Source: Opitutia bacterium
GTDB lineage: Bacteria; Verrucomicrobiota; Verrucomicrobiia; Opitutales; Seribacteraceae
Assembly (NCBI GenBank): GCA_018695085.1
Contig: JABHOU010000589.1
Coordinates: forward strand, 1 to 33,452
DNA: 33,452 nucleotides
Direction of reading: 5' to 3'
Every line of letters starts with the position of its first letter. Position 1 is the first letter of the stretch. The notes under the pieces are model-generated. The model was not told where the DNA came from and did no database searches. It worked only from the letters and a program-made list of their open reading frames with translations. Shown here piece by piece: positions 1 through 6,881 of the stretch. The position numbers and the translations under genes are program-made.

Positions 1-9
1 AAGGAGCCG

Positions 10-222
10 GTGAAATCCGTGAGCGCGGAGGACGAGATGGGAAAGGTAGCCGCCCTTTGCATCAAGGCACTGCTGGAGTTTCTAGGCCATTTGGCCCTGC
101 TTCTCTTCAGGCTGGCGACCGCATTGATCGGCAAAATAGGGGGCTTTCTCGAAAGAACGAGAGGCCCGAAACAACAAGAATCAACTGCAAGAAAAGGAGA
201 AATACTAAAATGGTTTCAATAA
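10..222 (+). CDS. small single-helix membrane protein, unknown
   Basis: A 70-residue ORF starting at GTG with AAGGAG at positions 1-6, the expected spacing for a ribosome binding site. Residues about 11-45 are hydrophobic (ALLEFLGHLALLLFRLATAL), then the tail turns polar and basic. Its end overlaps the start of the DUF932 gene by 13 nt, so the two are probably translationally coupled. I do not recognise a family. It could be a small accessory protein of a plasmid- or phage-derived unit, given its partner. The window begins only 9 nt upstream, so its promoter is not visible. Confidence 0.5.
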   Translation: MKSVSAEDEMGKVAALCIKALLEFLGHLALLLFRLATALIGKIGGFLERTRGPKQQESTARKGEILKWFQ

Positions 223-944
223 TAGACAAAAACGAAGATACAAAACCCTTCAGCGTGGATCGAGGCAGGTTGTGCCAGATACCCACGCCGAAACCGACCT
301 TGAGTTGGTGTCCGCTGCCGCATTCTAGACTGATGGATTCGGTGGAGGACCAACTGAGAAAACGAGGCTATCGGGTTCACGACTCGACCTGCCTGCTGAG
401 CCACGGAGGCGACCGATTTTTCGGAACCGTCTCCATCTCGAATAGAGAAAATCTGGGATACCGAAGAATGATCGGAGCCAGAAATTCGCACGACAAATCC
501 CTCGCCGCAGGATTGGTTGCTGGAGCGAAGGTGACGGTCTGCAGCAACGGCTGGTTCTTCGGCGACGAAATCGCCCTCAGCCGAAAGCACACCTCACGCC
601 TGTTCGAGGATTTGGACGAAAGAATCGAGGCGGGATTCGCCCGGATCTTCGAGGAATGGGAAAGAAACGACCTGCGGGTCATGAACTACAGGGAGAGGCA
701 ACTGGACGACAAGGAAGCTCACGATCTGGTCATCCGTTCGGTGGACGCCGAAGCTCTGGCACCGTCAGCCATACCAAAGGTGTTGCGGGAATGGCGAGAG
801 CCTTGGCACAGCGAGTTCGTCCCGAGGAATGCTTGGAGCTTGTTCAACGGCTTCACCGAAATTCTGAAGGGCAAGCCCCATCTGTTGGCCGATCGCACGA
901 GGATCCTTCACAGGGTCTTTGACGAGGCCTTTGGCATTGCCTAG
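210..944 (+). CDS. DUF932 (phage/plasmid-like TIGR03299-type) protein
   Basis: A 244-residue protein. The ATG at 210 was chosen over an in-frame ATG at 57 because AAAGGAGA lies 9 nt upstream and the residues before it read as an overlap with the preceding gene. Family signatures are visible: RNSHDKS at residues 91-97, GLVAGAKVTVCSN at 101-113 and the following WFFGDE, then a basic SRKHTSR segment. DUF932 proteins are usually found on phages, plasmids and integrated elements, and their function is not established. No signal peptide, so probably cytoplasmic. The gene is followed by a strong hairpin terminator. It suggests mobile-element ancestry for the left edge of the window. Confidence 0.75.
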   Translation: MVSIIDKNEDTKPFSVDRGRLCQIPTPKPTLSWCPLPHSRLMDSVEDQLRKRGYRVHDSTCLLSHGGDRFFGTVSISNRENLGYRRMIGARNSHDKSLAAGLVAGAKVTVCSNGWFFGDEIALSRKHTSRLFEDLDERIEAGFARIFEEWERNDLRVMNYRERQLDDKEAHDLVIRSVDAEALAPSAIPKVLREWREPWHSEFVPRNAWSLFNGFTEILKGKPHLLADRTRILHRVFDEAFGIA

Positions 945-974
945 GCGCGGGTCTTGGTAGCTGGGAGAAACATG

Positions 975-1008
975 AAAAAGTCCGCTCCATCGTGGGTGGG
1001 CTTTTTTT
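975..1008. terminator. probable bidirectional intrinsic terminator
   Basis: The sequence AAAAAGTCCGCTCC-ATCGT-GGGTGGGCTTTTTTT forms an approximately 12-bp stem with G:U pairs, an A-run on the left and a 7-T run on the right. It sits between the convergent DUF932 gene (plus strand) and the gene at 1007-1354 (minus strand), so it can serve both directions. The T-run overlaps the stop codon of the minus-strand gene. Confidence 0.7.
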
Positions 1009-1354
1009 AGGTGTCGGCGATCATAGATGAAACCGCGCTCGATCTCGGACCGAGGAAGACGTTTCCATCCTCTTTCGTCACTACGTCGAGGTCGCCGAGA
1101 AGATCGCTGAACGAATCCAGCCGGTCTGCCATCCAAGGCAAATCCAACCCGCCGAAATTGCTCGCTTGGCCGACTTGTTCGAGACCGTCGTCTCCGATGG
1201 CGAAACGCAGTCTCTGAGTATTGCCGTCGAAACGAGACAAGGCGATTCTTATGTGCTGAGAGAAAACCAGTTCGTTGAAAACTTGAGCGAGGAATTTTCG
1301 AATGGATTGGGATGATCTCGATTCCACCCAGTCGATGAACCAGTTGATGCTCAT
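1007..1354 (-). CDS. unrecognised protein, possibly a gene remnant
   Basis: A 115-residue minus-strand ORF. The ATG at 1354 is preceded by GGGAGG with a 10-nt gap, a credible ribosome binding site; an in-frame extension to 1465 has no such signal. The core FNELVFSQHIRIALSRF and QRLRFAIGDDGLEQV looks like real protein rather than a shadow, and it converges on a bidirectional terminator. I do not recognise the family. Its C-terminal PWMADRLDSF block is shared, in DNA and protein, with the remnant at 2683-2841. It may be the C-terminal end of a longer ancestral gene. No signal peptide or membrane segment is visible. Confidence 0.45.
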   Translation of the reverse strand: MSINWFIDWVESRSSQSIRKFLAQVFNELVFSQHIRIALSRFDGNTQRLRFAIGDDGLEQVGQASNFGGLDLPWMADRLDSFSDLLGDLDVVTKEDGNVFLGPRSSAVSSMIADT

Positions 1355-1635
1355 TCTGTCCGAACCTCCCAGAGAGAATTCCCCCGAATTTCCGTTGTTC
1401 CTCCTTCTATTCGCCACTGGGGATAACAACCCAACTGGGCATCGCTTTGGGAAGTGGCTCCCCATCGCCTCCGTTTTTGCCGAGGCATAACCCTTTTGCC
1501 AACCAGTCTTCCCATTCGTTTATGCCGTTTGAGAATCTTGGTCAACATCCGTAATTTCCAGTCAAATCATCCGTGCTACCTTTAACTTAGTCGCGACTTG
1601 ATTTTGCCATTGAGTTGAGCTTAATATCTTTGGGA

Positions 1636-2067
1636 ATGGAGTTAAGTCAGTTTACCGATTATTCCTTGAGGGTACTTATTTACGTGTCCTTGAGAGAGGA
1701 CAAATTGTCTTCGGTTAAGGATATTGCTGAGTCTTACGGCATTTCTCAAAATCATCTGGTGAAGGTCGTTCACAATCTTTCCAAGTTGGGCTATCTTGAG
1801 ACTTTTCGCGGTCGAGGAGGGGGCATTGCCTTGGGGAAACCGCCAGAAGAAGTAAAGGTGGGGGAGCTGGTGCGAGCCACCGAGAACATGTCTATCCTCG
1901 AGTGCATACCTCCTCGAAAAGGTGGTTGCTGCCTTGCTGGTGTTTGTGAATTGCAGTCGGTTTTGGTAAAGGCAATCGCCGCGTTCATGGCCGAGTTGGA
2001 CAAGGTCACGCTGGCTGATCTGATGAAGGGTAAAACCTCCATGCTTCGGCGTCTTAATCTTTCTTGA
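1636..2067 (+). CDS. nsrR: NsrR-like Rrf2-family transcriptional regulator
   Basis: A 143-residue Rrf2-family repressor. I prefer the ATG at 1636 to the in-frame TTG at 1615 because the family starts right at the MELSQFTDYSLRVLIY motif. The winged helix follows (SVKDIAESYGISQNHLVKVVHNL, residues 26-48), then the Gly-rich wing RGRGGGIAL. Cysteines at 90, 98/99 and 104 have the NsrR spacing that binds an Fe-S cluster sensitive to nitric oxide. The next genes are a truncated haemoglobin and, convergently, a RIC protein, both classic NsrR targets, and NsrR-like sites precede both. IscR or another Rrf2 type is the alternative, but the context favours NsrR. Confidence 0.8.
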   Translation: MELSQFTDYSLRVLIYVSLREDKLSSVKDIAESYGISQNHLVKVVHNLSKLGYLETFRGRGGGIALGKPPEEVKVGELVRATENMSILECIPPRKGGCCLAGVCELQSVLVKAIAAFMAELDKVTLADLMKGKTSMLRRLNLS

Positions 2068-2106
2068 TATAGAATTACAAGCATTCTTTTCAAATCACCT
2101 TGACTA

Positions 2107-2129
2107 AAGATGTATGCATAATACATATT
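2107..2129. promoter_or_regulatory. NsrR-like operator upstream of the haemoglobin gene
   Basis: The 23-bp sequence AAGATGTAT-GCATA-ATACATATT contains a perfect ATGTAT/ATACAT inverted repeat. It matches the published NsrR pattern AAGATGYATTT-N-AAATRCATCTT at about 19 of 23 positions by eye. It lies 66 bp upstream of the truncated haemoglobin ATG and 40 bp after the NsrR-like gene, which fits repression of the haemoglobin promoter that is relieved by nitric oxide. Assignment to this regulator is an inference. Confidence 0.6.
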
Positions 2130-2195
2130 AAGGGTTGATCGAACATGTTTCGGCATTAAACCATCGTTACACAACACACCTACTCTTAAAAAATC

Positions 2196-2675
2196 ATGAA
2201 AAAAAACATTCACAGTCTTGGCTTGGGCATTATTTTCGCCAGCATTAGCTTTGGTGCAGGTTGCTTGGAGTCGAAAAAGAATCAACCGGCACCTGTTCAG
2301 GAAAAAACGGCCAGTCTCTACGAGCGAATTGGCGGCCAACCCGCAATCGATGCCGCTGTGGAAATTTTTTACAAAAAGGTGCTCGCGGACAAGCGGGTGA
2401 ATCACTTTTTCGAGGACATTAACATGAACAAGCAACGCGGGAAACAGAAAGCGTTTCTCGCTGCCGCCCTTGGCGGACCCGTTCCGTGGAAAGGGAAAGA
2501 CATGCGTAAGGCTCATGCCTCACTTGACCTTAAAGAGAGTGACTTTAGCACGATTGCTGAGCATCTCCAAGCCACGCTTGAGGAATTGAAGGTGGACGCC
2601 AAGTTGATCGGTGAAGTGATGGCTGTCGTTGCCACCACCAAGGATGCCGTCCTGAATCGCAAACCCGCTAAGTAG
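2196..2675 (+). CDS. group I truncated haemoglobin, exported lipoprotein
   Basis: A 159-residue protein: a lipoprotein signal with lipobox FGAGC (Cys23), a short linker, then a truncated haemoglobin domain from about residue 40. The domain shows SLYERIGGQPAI, Tyr59 at the B10 position (IFYKKVL), HFFEDINM, and the proximal F8 histidine His107 in MRKAHASL. Truncated haemoglobins bind oxygen or NO and can oxidise NO to nitrate. Most are cytosolic, so lipid anchoring on the cell-envelope side is unusual. The NsrR-like gene and operator immediately upstream support a role in NO detoxification. There is no strong ribosome binding site before the ATG. Confidence 0.8.
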   Translation: MKKNIHSLGLGIIFASISFGAGCLESKKNQPAPVQEKTASLYERIGGQPAIDAAVEIFYKKVLADKRVNHFFEDINMNKQRGKQKAFLAAALGGPVPWKGKDMRKAHASLDLKESDFSTIAEHLQATLEELKVDAKLIGEVMAVVATTKDAVLNRKPAK

Positions 2676-2686
2676 AGAATACTTAG
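2668..2686. other. inverted repeat across the haemoglobin stop codon
   Basis: CTAAGTA-GAGAA-TACTTAG is a perfect 7-bp inverted repeat with a 5-nt loop that covers the TAG stop. No T-run follows, so it is not a typical intrinsic terminator. It may stabilise the mRNA 3' end or be the scar of a rearrangement, since gene fragments begin immediately after it. Confidence 0.4.
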
Positions 2687-2841
2687 GCGCAGTTAAGGCA
2701 GGAAACTATTGCGGGAAAGGCTTCCAGTCGGTCTGCCATCCAAGGCGAAGAAAGCTTCTCTCGCTCACGAGCCAATTCCTCCCTCACCGTCCTGGCGACG
2801 GCCTCGACCAGGTAATTTTTTTCTAGTTGAGCGAGATTAGC
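2683..2841 (-). pseudogene. C-terminal gene fragment with PWMADRL motif
   Basis: On the minus strand one open frame ends [17 protein letters not shown] and, further on, EKLSSPWMADRLEAF before a TAA at 2683. It has no credible start, and its upstream part overlaps the frame of the small ORF 2823-3014. The PWMADRL block matches the gene at 1007-1354, with a DNA match of 23 of 24 bases (1116-1139 versus 2723-2746). I read it as the tail of a second, truncated copy of the same unrecognised family. Confidence 0.4.
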
Positions 2842-3014
2842 AGAATGAGAACCGCCGAGGACAATACCCCTGCGACTATCACAAACATTTCGAGTCTCCC
2901 CCTTTGGGCAATGTAGTGCATCATGTTGTAGTTATTTATGGAGCTTTCCCCTATTCGGTCTAGGTATTCCTTTTTGAGACCAAGGGTGTTGTGCTTAAAC
3001 TTACTGTAATCCAC
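2823..3014 (-). CDS. doubtful 63-residue ORF with C-terminal membrane helix
   Basis: A GTG-initiated ORF without a visible ribosome binding site. It has a polar N-terminus, a tyrosine- and asparagine-rich middle ([14 protein letters not shown]) and a C-terminal hydrophobic helix ([18 protein letters not shown]), as in a tail-anchored protein. Its start overlaps the end of the PSCyt1 remnant, and its end overlaps the PWMADRL fragment in another frame. It could be a real small protein or sequence exposed by the rearrangement that broke those genes. Family not recognised. Confidence 0.3.
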   Translation of the reverse strand: MDYSKFKHNTLGLKKEYLDRIGESSINNYNMMHYIAQRGRLEMFVIVAGVLSSAVLILLISLN

Positions 3015-3226
3015 TTGGCCAAGACGTGCTCGGCAGCATCGACCCGGAGACTAGCCTCCCGGCTGCCAGGATCGTTTCCATGGCATGTGAAACACTTTTC
3101 CGAAATGATCGGATGGATGTCCCGACTATAGGACACCCTATCGGGAGTCGGTTTGGGTTCGCCGTTCAGAATGGTGAAAATCGTTAACACTGCCAACAAC
3201 AGCACGGGTGTTCTCACGGACTTCAT
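2960..3226 (-). pseudogene. 5' remnant of a PSCyt1 (planctomycete cytochrome c) gene
   Basis: Residues 1-22 form a signal peptide. They are followed by the typical start of the PSCyt1-DUF1549-DUF1553 family: [20 protein letters not shown], with the haem motif CFTCH at 45-49, then [14 protein letters not shown]. Family members normally run to about 700-1100 residues. Here the similarity stops near residue 70 and the frame ends after 88. The gene is therefore truncated just after the haem motif. Its presence supports a PVC-group genome, where these genes are abundant. Confidence 0.65.
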
Positions 3227-3329
3227 TGGTCGTATGTTTTGGTTTTGGTCGGTTGGGGATCACCCTCAGGTAAAAACAATTGACTATTCATAATTTTCGT
3301 AACCAGTTCATTAATCTCTTGGCCACCAT

Positions 3330-4040
3330 CTAAATGCCCATCTCGCTTGCCAGTCTAATGGCACGAGGAAACAAAATGTTGTTTTCCTTGTGAATATGCT
3401 GATGAAGATCTTTTTCGAGATTCGCCAACGACGCCAACATGGCTTTGTGGGTATTGCATGCACAGTCCGGAACTAGGTACTCGTCCGTTAATTCGCGCAA
3501 ATCACACAAAGCCGAACCTGCCTGGTCGTGCTCGGTTTCCATTTGCCGGATAGGACAGGCAATGGATCCGTAATGGAACTCACCAACGGATTTACTCTCT
3601 TCCATTTCCCTAATCATAGGGAACAGGATTTGTTCCTCCTTCAACATGTGCTGGGTCAAGTCTTCCGACAATTCCAAGAATGTTTCTCTCAATACAAGAA
3701 ACCGGGGATCCTTGTCCCCGTGAGCGGTCAATACCTTCAGGGTCAAGTTGTTCAGTAGTGGAAGCTCGGAGCGCAAGAACACATGATGTGTCGACATAAT
3801 ATGATCAATCAATTCGGTTAGGGTGGAAAACTTTTTTTCGGAAGTTCCTCCCTCATTCAATTTTTCCACTCGATGGAGAAACTTCTTTATATCTATCCCT
3901 CTTTCCTCACATGCATGGCGCAAGGACTCCCGACCACCACAACAATAATCGATCCCTTCTTCTTCAAACAACCGAGCAAGTCCCCAATGACGGGCAACTA
4001 ACTCACCGACCTTTTCACCTGCATCTATTTCAAACACCAT
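3330..4040 (-). CDS. ric: RIC-type iron-sulfur cluster repair di-iron protein (YtfE/ScdA)
   Basis: A 236-residue cytosolic protein. The N-terminal ScdA-type domain carries DYCCGG (residues 31-36). A hemerythrin-like four-helix bundle follows, with candidate iron ligands His84/85, His130 with Glu134, His170, and His212/214 with Glu218. RIC proteins restore Fe-S clusters damaged by nitric oxide or peroxide. The length matches the usual 220-240 residues. GGAGAGG lies 8 nt before the ATG, and an NsrR-like site spans 4060-4084 upstream. Together with the NsrR-like regulator and haemoglobin it forms a nitrosative-stress module. Confidence 0.88.
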   Translation of the reverse strand: MVFEIDAGEKVGELVARHWGLARLFEEEGIDYCCGGRESLRHACEERGIDIKKFLHRVEKLNEGGTSEKKFSTLTELIDHIMSTHHVFLRSELPLLNNLTLKVLTAHGDKDPRFLVLRETFLELSEDLTQHMLKEEQILFPMIREMEESKSVGEFHYGSIACPIRQMETEHDQAGSALCDLRELTDEYLVPDCACNTHKAMLASLANLEKDLHQHIHKENNILFPRAIRLASEMGI

Positions 4041-4059
4041 TTAATTGCCTCTCCCTTTA

Positions 4060-4084
4060 ATTATGCATTTTTCAAATACTATTT
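4060..4084. promoter_or_regulatory. candidate NsrR-like operator upstream of ric
   Basis: ATTATGCATTT-TTC-AAATACTATTT contains one good NsrR half-site (ATGCATTT) and a weaker inverted partner. The spacer is 3 bp instead of the usual 1. It lies 19 bp upstream of the ric start codon, the right place for a repressor. It is weaker than the site at 2107-2129. Confidence 0.4.
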
Positions 4085-4214
4085 AGACGTAGCTCAATCA
4101 CATCCCTAATCAGGGAAATCGGCGCTGATAAGGCTGCGGTAAGCAAATTTTCGAGCATGCAGGCTCCGTAAAAGCAATTCCGCGTGGTGGAGATGATGAA
4201 AGCGAGTTCCACTG

Positions 4215-5474
4215 TTAGACTTTCGCCAATCCGTACTCGATGGGTTCCGGCAGGTCGACCAATTCGGAAATGGCCTCGATGAGGTCGGTGAAATCCTTGC
4301 CTTCGAGGTTACCCACCAAACAATCGGTCAGGTCGGACCGTAAATCCATGTTTTTTTCAATGAGTTTTTTGAAACTAAAGTTCTCGTCGTAAAAGGCATA
4401 GACGATTTTTCGCATTACCTCGATGGCTGTCTGCATGGATTTGCCGTACGACGCAAATTTTTCGGCTGAGAGGTCACCTTGCTTCAAGGCTTCGCTCGCT
4501 GCGTCTGCCAACAGAACCCCGCTTTTGAGGGCAAGAAAGACTCCCGAGGAAAACACGGGATCGAGGAAAGCAAGGGCATCCCCCGCGAGAGCGAGCCCGT
4601 CCATGGCGCAATACCGGTTCCGATAAGAGAATTCGCCGATAACATGGTATTCACCATATTGCTCTCCTGAAGCAAGGTGATCCTCGATCCACGTATTGTT
4701 CTTCACCTCGCGGGCAAAGATCTCGGCCGGTTGCTTGGTCGAGCCATCGTATAGGTATTCGCGCTCGGCAACGATGCCCACGCTCACGATGTCCCCGCTC
4801 AGTGGAATGTACCAAAACCATCCCTTGTTCGGCAAGTAGGCAACGGTCGTGGCTCCTTCGTCCAGACCTGGATCCCGCTTGGCTCCTCGGAAATAAGTCC
4901 AGATGGAAATTTTCCTTAGCTTGGGGTCTCGCTCCATCCAGTTCTCCTTGACCGCGGAAAAACAATCCCGCCCGGAGGCATCGACCACAAGGGGCGCTCT
5001 TAATTCGATATGTCCGGATTTCTTTGAAATAACTCGTATACCAACAACACGATCTCCGTCCTTAAGAAGAGCTTGTGCCTTTGTTTCTTCAAGCACGGAA
5101 GCTCCCTTTTCTCGGGCTTTGTCCAGCAGAAGTTGGTCAAATTCCGAACGCCGCACTTGCCAAGTAGTGGAGGATGGATGGTTCATGTGCTGAAAGAAAT
5201 AGAACGGTTGCGAAACCACGCCATTTTGACGAACGAACTGCACGCTGTATTTTTTTGGGTTTTCGGATTGTCGGAGTTTGTCCACCAAACCCAGTCTCTT
5301 GAGTGGGAAATAACAAAAGGGAATCAGTGATTCCCCTATGTGATATCGAGGAAACTTTTCTTTTTCCACCACCATGACCTCATGCCCCTTTTCCGCCAAC
5401 AAGGCAGCCGTCGTGGAGCCAGCGGGACCGGCACCGATGACAATGGCATCAAAATTGGTCTTGTTGGCAATCAC
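4215..5474 (-). CDS. FAD-dependent oxidoreductase, flavin-halogenase-like family
   Basis: A 419-residue flavoprotein starting at GTG. It has the dinucleotide fold VIGAGPAGSTTAALL (residues 12-26) with the acidic strand end VVEKE, then YHIGESLIP. GWFWYIP (218-224) and GDALAFLDPVFSSGV are motifs shared by FAD-dependent halogenases and related monooxygenases. Proteins of this group are often annotated as tryptophan halogenase or geranylgeranyl reductase. The halogenase-type WxWxIP pattern is present, but halogenation is not proven by it, and no flavin reductase or natural-product gene lies nearby. Soluble, no signal peptide. It is probably expressed on its own; the gap to ric is 174 bp. Confidence 0.7.
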   Translation of the reverse strand: MIANKTNFDAIVIGAGPAGSTTAALLAEKGHEVMVVEKEKFPRYHIGESLIPFCYFPLKRLGLVDKLRQSENPKKYSVQFVRQNGVVSQPFYFFQHMNHPSSTTWQVRRSEFDQLLLDKAREKGASVLEETKAQALLKDGDRVVGIRVISKKSGHIELRAPLVVDASGRDCFSAVKENWMERDPKLRKISIWTYFRGAKRDPGLDEGATTVAYLPNKGWFWYIPLSGDIVSVGIVAEREYLYDGSTKQPAEIFAREVKNNTWIEDHLASGEQYGEYHVIGEFSYRNRYCAMDGLALAGDALAFLDPVFSSGVFLALKSGVLLADAASEALKQGDLSAEKFASYGKSMQTAIEVMRKIVYAFYDENFSFKKLIEKNMDLRSDLTDCLVGNLEGKDFTDLIEAISELVDLPEPIEYGLAKV

Positions 5475-5566
5475 AGAGACGTTCGGTTCGGGAGAGCTTG
5501 AAATTTATTATTCGGAGATCTGTCAACTGGTGGTAATCTTTCAATGATTCGGGAATATGCTAGGTG

Positions 5567-6835
5567 TCAGACTTTCCGGAGAAAGTTCAAAGGTTGGTTT
5601 TCCCGGCTATATTTTGGGAAAAGCCCGGCCTTGATTCCATCAAACCCAAATAGGGAATGAATGCTTTCGGCAAAAACGCTTCGAAAGTCCGTATTAACCG
5701 GTAGGTCCCGATTCTTATAGAGATTGGGATCTTCCAAACCGTTCCATGTCCCGTAGGTTTTCTTTTCGGAAATCATTCTTCCTATGGCAAACATTGCTCC
5801 GCCATGTCCATGATCAGTTCCGTTGTTCCCGTTTTCACGAACCGTTCTTCCGAATTCGGACATTACAAGGACGAGCACGCGTTCCATTCGTTCGCCCAGA
5901 TCATCTGCGAATGCAGTGATCGAATCACCGAGGTCGGCCAGTTTCGTGCCCAAGGCCCCGTCAATCGGACCTTCGTTTTGATGATGATCCCAACCGCCGT
6001 AGTCAAGCACGGTGACCTCCGTCCCCTTGTTTGCCTTGATAATCTTGGCGACGTTGGACATCCGAGCGCCGAACGGTGTTTTGGGATAATTGGAGTCTCC
6101 AGACCCGGAATCTTGTCCGATCAAGCGATTGAGTTCTTTGAGGTTTGCGATGGTACTTTTCCCGGTCGAGAGGATCTGTCCCTTGAGCTGTTGACCCGAG
6201 CCTTTCCTCTTCGTGGTCATGTTGTTGTAGCTGTCCTTGTAGATCTCCATGGTCTGGTCTGACAATCGACGAGGCATGGCCACGACCGGATAGGTGCCTC
6301 GCAATGATCTTGGGAGCTGGGGCTGCAGTACAAAGGAGCGCAGGTCTGGATCGTTCTCGGATTTCGTTTCCTCAAGATAACGGTTGAGCCAACCGGTGGT
6401 CACGTTCGGCATACCCGGGGCGGCTCTTTCCATGTAGTCTTGGGCCGAGAAATGACTGCGGGTGGGATGGGGTGAACCAACGCATATGATCGGGGCGCAT
6501 TGCCCTTTTTCATACAGCTTGGCGAAACCCTTCAGGTTTGGATTCAAGGCAAAGGTATCGTCGAGTGGAATGGCTCGATTTTCGTCTTTCGTGTCCGGAC
6601 CGGGCAGGGCAATGGTTGGGCGTAGTTCAGCGTATTTCTTTTCCTTGTACGGGATGACCACGTTCAGGGCATCGGCTCCGCCACGCAGGTAAATGACAAC
6701 TAGGGTTGGTTTGGACCCGGTCTGGTTCCCGAGAATCCGCCCGAGGGACGATTGGGTGACTGTGCCGTTGAGGAGCGTAGCTCCTATTGCTGCGGAGCCG
6801 GATTGTTTGATGAAGCGACGTCGTGAATTATTCAT
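5567..6835 (-). CDS. DUF1501 protein, Tat-exported
   Basis: A 422-residue protein beginning MNNSRRRFIKQSG, a twin-arginine signal, so it should be exported folded. YLRGGADALNVVIPY, followed later by VSNVAK-like and EFGRTVRENG segments, is characteristic of DUF1501, a sulfatase-like fold family of unknown substrate. In PVC bacteria DUF1501 genes commonly pair with a DUF1800 gene, as here: the DUF1800 gene is immediately upstream on the same strand with a 46-nt gap. Together they are thought to act in periplasmic polymer or membrane processing, but the function is not established. Confidence 0.85.
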   Translation of the reverse strand: MNNSRRRFIKQSGSAAIGATLLNGTVTQSSLGRILGNQTGSKPTLVVIYLRGGADALNVVIPYKEKKYAELRPTIALPGPDTKDENRAIPLDDTFALNPNLKGFAKLYEKGQCAPIICVGSPHPTRSHFSAQDYMERAAPGMPNVTTGWLNRYLEETKSENDPDLRSFVLQPQLPRSLRGTYPVVAMPRRLSDQTMEIYKDSYNNMTTKRKGSGQQLKGQILSTGKSTIANLKELNRLIGQDSGSGDSNYPKTPFGARMSNVAKIIKANKGTEVTVLDYGGWDHHQNEGPIDGALGTKLADLGDSITAFADDLGERMERVLVLVMSEFGRTVRENGNNGTDHGHGGAMFAIGRMISEKKTYGTWNGLEDPNLYKNRDLPVNTDFRSVFAESIHSLFGFDGIKAGLFPKYSRENQPLNFLRKV

Positions 6836-6881
6836 GATTTCTTGCCTTTCGCATTAAGCGTATCGTTTCGTTGAAGTTGCG

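Noticed and set aside
1791-2516. Minus-strand frame of 241 codons across nsrR and the haemoglobin gene
   Set aside because: It spans two recognised genes and the promoter between them and has no protein-like motifs.
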